Below are positions 54,132-56,799 of a DNA stretch of 56,799 nt, piece after piece. The DNA lies in the IMG/VR virus record IMGVR_UViG_3300042691_033294, positions 1-56,799 of that record. One strand, 5' to 3'. The translations under genes were made by a program, and so were the position numbers. The notes beneath the pieces were generated by a model. The model was not told where the DNA came from and did no database searches. It saw only the letters and a list, made by a program, of their open reading frames with translations. The stretch's first letter is position 1, and every line of letters begins with the position of its first letter. This DNA comes from a virus.

Positions 54132-54159
54132 ATTATACATTGTTTATCGTCCTTGTCAA
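54132..54159 (-). promoter_or_regulatory. Sigma70 consensus promoter
   Basis: TTGACA-16 bp-TATAAT ahead of the gene at 54109. Confidence 0.85.
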
Positions 54160-54183
54160 CCCTTTTGCTTTACTAAATTTGCC

Positions 54184-54209
54184 AAAAAAAATCCCCCATT
54201 TCTGGGGGT
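54184..54209 (-). terminator. Rho-independent terminator
   Basis: Minus-strand CCCCC-AGAAAT-GGGGG hairpin followed by a long T-run. Confidence 0.85.
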
Positions 54210-54256
54210 GTGGGGCTGGCCGCGACCCCCTCTTGCGGGGGGATCTTGGCTGTGTC

Positions 54257-54328
54257 TTATTTAATTCTATCTATAATCAAGCCCAAGACAAATAGGGCTA
54301 GTAGTACGAAGAATAGATTAAGCTGCAT
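54257..54328 (-). CDS. Tiny membrane peptide, 23 aa
   Basis: ATG overlaps the HNH gene's end; the peptide MQLNLFFVLLALFVLGLI is one hydrophobic helix plus a basic tail. Confidence 0.45.
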   Translation of the reverse strand: MQLNLFFVLLALFVLGLIIDRIK

Positions 54329-54839
54329 TACTTGCAACCAATCTGCAATAATCAATAAATATATCTTGTTGCATATCCATTTTCATTTTATTTATATCCT
54401 TATGTACAAATTGAATATTGTCAAGAGTATAATTTTTTGTAGAGTCAATTCTATCTATAGAAGCTGTCCACTTTCTTTCCAATAAAAATTCATCAGATGT
54501 TTTTGGTAAAATCAGTTTTAATCCTGTTAGTGCGCATTTGAAGTCTTGCTTTTCAATTAATTCATCAAGATCACTCAAGTTAAAGTATATTTCTAACTTT
54601 CTACTTTTAGCATTCAAAATAAAGGCTGTCCAATACATTTTCATAATGTATTTAGAAACAAACTCTGTTTCATTAATTGCACATCCACAAGACTTTTTTC
54701 TACCAGTATTTATCAGTGTTTTTTTACATCTAATTATATTACCGCATTCACATTTGCATATCACAGCCTTATATTTTTCATCAATAATTCCGTCTTCTTT
54801 TAAAATAGTTAGTTTTGATTTTTTTATAAACCTTGGCAT
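54318..54839 (-). CDS. HNH endonuclease with N-terminal zinc region
   Basis: 173 aa. CKCECGNII...SCGC is an N-terminal metal cluster; ASIDRIDSTKNYTLDNIQFV is the HNH-type core. Free-standing homing-type nuclease of tailed phages. Confidence 0.8.
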   Translation of the reverse strand: MPRFIKKSKLTILKEDGIIDEKYKAVICKCECGNIIRCKKTLINTGRKKSCGCAINETEFVSKYIMKMYWTAFILNAKSRKLEIYFNLSDLDELIEKQDFKCALTGLKLILPKTSDEFLLERKWTASIDRIDSTKNYTLDNIQFVHKDINKMKMDMQQDIFIDYCRLVASNAA

Positions 54840-54890
54840 ATTTGATTCCTTGTAGTTAAAATATTATTTATCCAATAATATATACACCAC

Positions 54891-54920
54891 AAAAAAAATG
54901 AGATTAATATTAATCCCATT
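54891..54920 (-). terminator. Rho-independent terminator
   Basis: Minus-strand GGGATTAA/TTAATCTC hairpin followed by TTTTTTTT, after the DUF932 gene. Confidence 0.75.
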
Positions 54921-54933
54921 AGTTTCAAACAAT

Positions 54934-55884
54934 CTATGCTGCGTTTGCAAACTCTAATGCAAGATTTAGCGCTTCCATATTTTGGTTAAATCCAGGTCCA
55001 AACCATAAAGAATTCATACGGTTATCGTTATTACGACCCTGAACATAATTAAAATAATTATTGACACCATTCATTGCTTGCCACCAAGTTCCTTGAATTG
55101 CTGGAATATTTTGACCATCAGCGGTTTCAATTAGCTCAAAGATCTTATCCATCGTATTGCGAGTACGAGTCTTGATCTCACTGTCTTCAGTATCAGCTAC
55201 ACCAAGAATAATCTTGACATACTTTTTAACATCGGTGTAATTGAAGTTACGTGAAGCCAAGAACCGATACTTATCGGCAGTTGCCTCAAACTCACTGTTA
55301 ACAACATTCATGATGTCGCGAACTTTTTCCATGTTGATCAAACTCGACTGAGTATGACGAATGCGAATCAGTTTGCTAGCCTTGGAATTGTGAGCCATGG
55401 CCAAGGTGTTTGCACACACAATACGAATCGGGGTAAATCCAACGCGAATCGCCGTGGTGCCATCGTGAGAATTCGACAGCATAACAAACTTGGAAATTTC
55501 ATCGCCACGGACAATCTCGCTGTTCTCGCGATTGATCTGGGCCAAGATCCAAATCTTTTGACCTTCTTGCAAAGATCCAGCAGTGTGAAAACTAGCCTCG
55601 CCACTTTCGATGAACGGACTGAACCACTCGAACGCATCCACGTTTTGGGTTGGAACATATCGGGGGCCAACAACACCCAGGATAGATCCGTCAGACTCGC
55701 GCACCGTAGCTCGCGCCGGTACTTCTTGCCCGTCTCGCGTGAATAGATCCCTTAGACCCACATTCCAGTCCAGGCCAGCCTGAACAATCGCCTCGCGAAC
55801 ACCGGGGGGATTATCCAATTTTTGCCCCAGTCCATGCCACGGGGTTTGCCCCACATAAAACATTGTCTCAACATTAGCAACCAT
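54934..55884 (-). CDS. DUF932 protein
   Basis: 316 aa of the DUF932 (phage/plasmid-like) family: TPWHGLGQKLDNPPG near the N-terminus, a VGPRYVPTQNVDAFEWF block, and NSHDGTTAIRVGFTPIRIVC. Abundant in phages and plasmids, function unknown. Richer in G+C than neighbours and flanked by its own promoter and terminator, so probably strongly expressed. Confidence 0.9.
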   Translation of the reverse strand: MVANVETMFYVGQTPWHGLGQKLDNPPGVREAIVQAGLDWNVGLRDLFTRDGQEVPARATVRESDGSILGVVGPRYVPTQNVDAFEWFSPFIESGEASFHTAGSLQEGQKIWILAQINRENSEIVRGDEISKFVMLSNSHDGTTAIRVGFTPIRIVCANTLAMAHNSKASKLIRIRHTQSSLINMEKVRDIMNVVNSEFEATADKYRFLASRNFNYTDVKKYVKIILGVADTEDSEIKTRTRNTMDKIFELIETADGQNIPAIQGTWWQAMNGVNNYFNYVQGRNNDNRMNSLWFGPGFNQNMEALNLALEFANAA

Positions 55885-55925
55885 GGTAAAAACCTTTCTG
55901 AAAAACCTCTGAACTTACTTTTCTT

Positions 55926-55953
55926 ATCTTACTAAACTTTTTTGTTTTGTCAA
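55926..55953 (-). promoter_or_regulatory. Sigma70-type promoter
   Basis: TTGACA-16 bp-TAAGAT, 41 bp upstream of the DUF932 gene. Confidence 0.75.
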
Positions 55954-55958
55954 CTCCA

Positions 55959-56246
55959 CTAGGGAAGTTTCCAGCTATAATTTTCTTCAAGAACTATGCC
56001 ATAATCCCTGAGAAAATACGCTTTAGTACACTCAAAACAACTTCCATGAGTAAACAACTCAAGAGAATTTTGTGAGAAGTGCTGCATCTTGAAGAGATAC
56101 ATTTCAAGATCTAGATCATCTGGATCTTTTCCACGATCTTCAGGTCGATCATCCCACCCCTTGAGCCAATCAAAATTTTCTTGAGAGATTTCTAGATCAA
56201 ACTCTTTTTTGCACGTTTTGCAGGTTAGTTTTGCTTTTTGTTTCAT
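55959..56246 (-). CDS. Zinc-binding hypothetical protein, 95 aa
   Basis: CKTCKKEFD at the N-terminus and CFECTK near residue 75 could bind one zinc; the middle is acidic. Unknown function. Confidence 0.65.
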   Translation of the reverse strand: MKQKAKLTCKTCKKEFDLEISQENFDWLKGWDDRPEDRGKDPDDLDLEMYLFKMQHFSQNSLELFTHGSCFECTKAYFLRDYGIVLEENYSWKLP

Positions 56247-56252
56247 AGTCTT

Positions 56253-56280
56253 ATTCTACAATAGATTATCAACTTGTCAA
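56253..56280 (-). promoter_or_regulatory. Sigma70-type promoter
   Basis: TTGACA-16 bp-TAGAAT directly upstream of the gene at 56246. Confidence 0.8.
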
Positions 56281-56390
56281 GCTTTGCTGCTTAGATTTTT
56301 TAGAAAAAACAATGCCGTTATTTTTGGGGGTGCGGGGTGGCACCCGACACCCTTTGCTTGATGTCTTTTGGGGTATTAATTCTATCTAGA

Positions 56391-56549
56391 CCAAGACCTA
56401 GACCAAGACCCAGACCTAGACCCAGACCAAGACCCAGACCTAGACCCAGACCCAGACCAAGACCCAGACCAAGACCAAGACCCAGACCAAGACCTAGACC
56501 TAGACCAAGACCCAGACCAAGACCCAGACCAAGACCTAGACCTAGACCT
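56391..56549. repeat. Degenerate hexanucleotide array 1
   Basis: About 26 tandem copies of AGACCN where N is A, T or C. On the minus strand it reads as Ser alternating with Arg, Trp or Gly after MRSLKQKYRS; no ribosome-binding site is visible, so coding is doubtful. Confidence 0.9.
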
Positions 56550-56573
56550 ATATTTTTGTTTTAAGCTACGCAT
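56550..56573. repeat. Unit boundary sequence, copy 1
   Basis: ATATTTTTGTTTTAAGCTAC and following GCAT, identical to 56776-56799. Confidence 0.85.
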
Positions 56574-56580
56574 TTTATAT

Positions 56581-56775
56581 CCCAGACCCAGACCAAGACC
56601 CAGACCCAGACCAAGACCCAGACCTAGACCCAGACCCAGACCTAGACCTAGGCCTAGACCCAGACCCAGACCTAGACCCAGACCAAGACCTAGACCCAGA
56701 CCCAGACCAAGACCCAGACCCAGACCAAGACCAAGACCAAGACCCAGACCCAGACCAAGACCAAGACCAAGATCT
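56581..56775. repeat. Degenerate hexanucleotide array 2
   Basis: Second array of about 32 AGACCN units; one unit reads AGGCCT. With the boundary sequence it forms a roughly 226-bp higher-order repeat reaching the window edge. Confidence 0.9.
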
Positions 56776-56799
56776 ATATTTTTGTTTTAAGCTACGCAT
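56776..56799. repeat. Unit boundary sequence, copy 2
   Basis: Exact copy of 56550-56573 at the very end of the window, so a further array may follow. Confidence 0.85.

Noticed and set aside
56337-56564. Plus-strand Arg-Pro repeat protein
   Set aside because: Pure translation of the hexanucleotide repeat with no ribosome-binding site; treated as repeat DNA.
56382-56799. Hexanucleotide arrays as CRISPR
   Set aside because: Units are six bases, without spacers, and no cas genes are near.
1-56799. Integrase, attachment sites or lysogeny genes
   Set aside because: I looked for them and found none in this window; nothing supports a temperate lifestyle from this part.

Overview
The window is a densely packed, AT-rich stretch of a large tailed double-stranded DNA phage genome (inferred to be Caudoviricetes). 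Evidence for a phage is the combination of a RecA/UvsX-like recombinase, PhoH, SSB, thymidylate synthase, dUTPase, dCMP deaminase, a class II ribonucleotide reductase, a small sigma-like factor, virion-type proteins, HNH nucleases and a very large tRNA set. Nearly every gene is on the minus strand, with start and stop codons overlapping by a few bases (translational coupling). The host cannot be named. A lipobox protein, a twin-arginine-like signal peptide, a type IV prepilin-like protein and consensus TTGACA/TATAAT promoters point to a bacterial host with a sigma70-type polymerase.

Layout on the minus strand, described in rising coordinates. About 1-9.9 kb holds small unknown proteins plus a NADAR (YbiA-like) glycosidase, two exported proteins, ThyA, an ATP-grasp protein and a membrane-anchored SNase-like nuclease. 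About 9.9-19.6 kb holds nucleotide metabolism and recombination genes: dUTPase, dCMP deaminase, a zinc-ribbon protein, a PD-(D/E)XK-like nuclease, RecA, PhoH and class II RNR. About 19.7-29 kb holds virion or late-type genes: membrane and holin-like proteins, a sigma-like factor, a papain-like protease, a glycosyltransferase and structural proteins. About 29-35 kb holds SSB, small zinc-ribbon proteins, an HNH nuclease, a first tRNA cluster and UV damage endonuclease UvsE.

About 34.8-38.7 kb is an RNA-biology island. It has a cREC-like receiver protein, a full Ro60/TROVE protein, and upstream of it two short RNAs that share one fold (candidate Y RNAs). The distal one begins where a consensus promoter predicts transcription to start. 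Also present are tRNA-Val, a tRNA-Thr whose anticodon stem is split by 50 nt related to those RNAs, and a circularly permuted two-piece tmRNA with tag reading frame VGNCVLAA.

About 38.7-56.8 kb is an accessory region of very small genes, each often with its own promoter and terminator. It includes tRNA arrays (with the first cluster the anticodons cover all 20 amino acids), a structured non-coding RNA near 49.1 kb, a dispersed repeat family, an HNH nuclease, a DUF932 protein, and at the right edge two arrays of a degenerate hexanucleotide repeat. The whole suggests a phage that supplies its own dNTPs, DNA repair, tRNAs, ribosome rescue and possibly RNA quality control.
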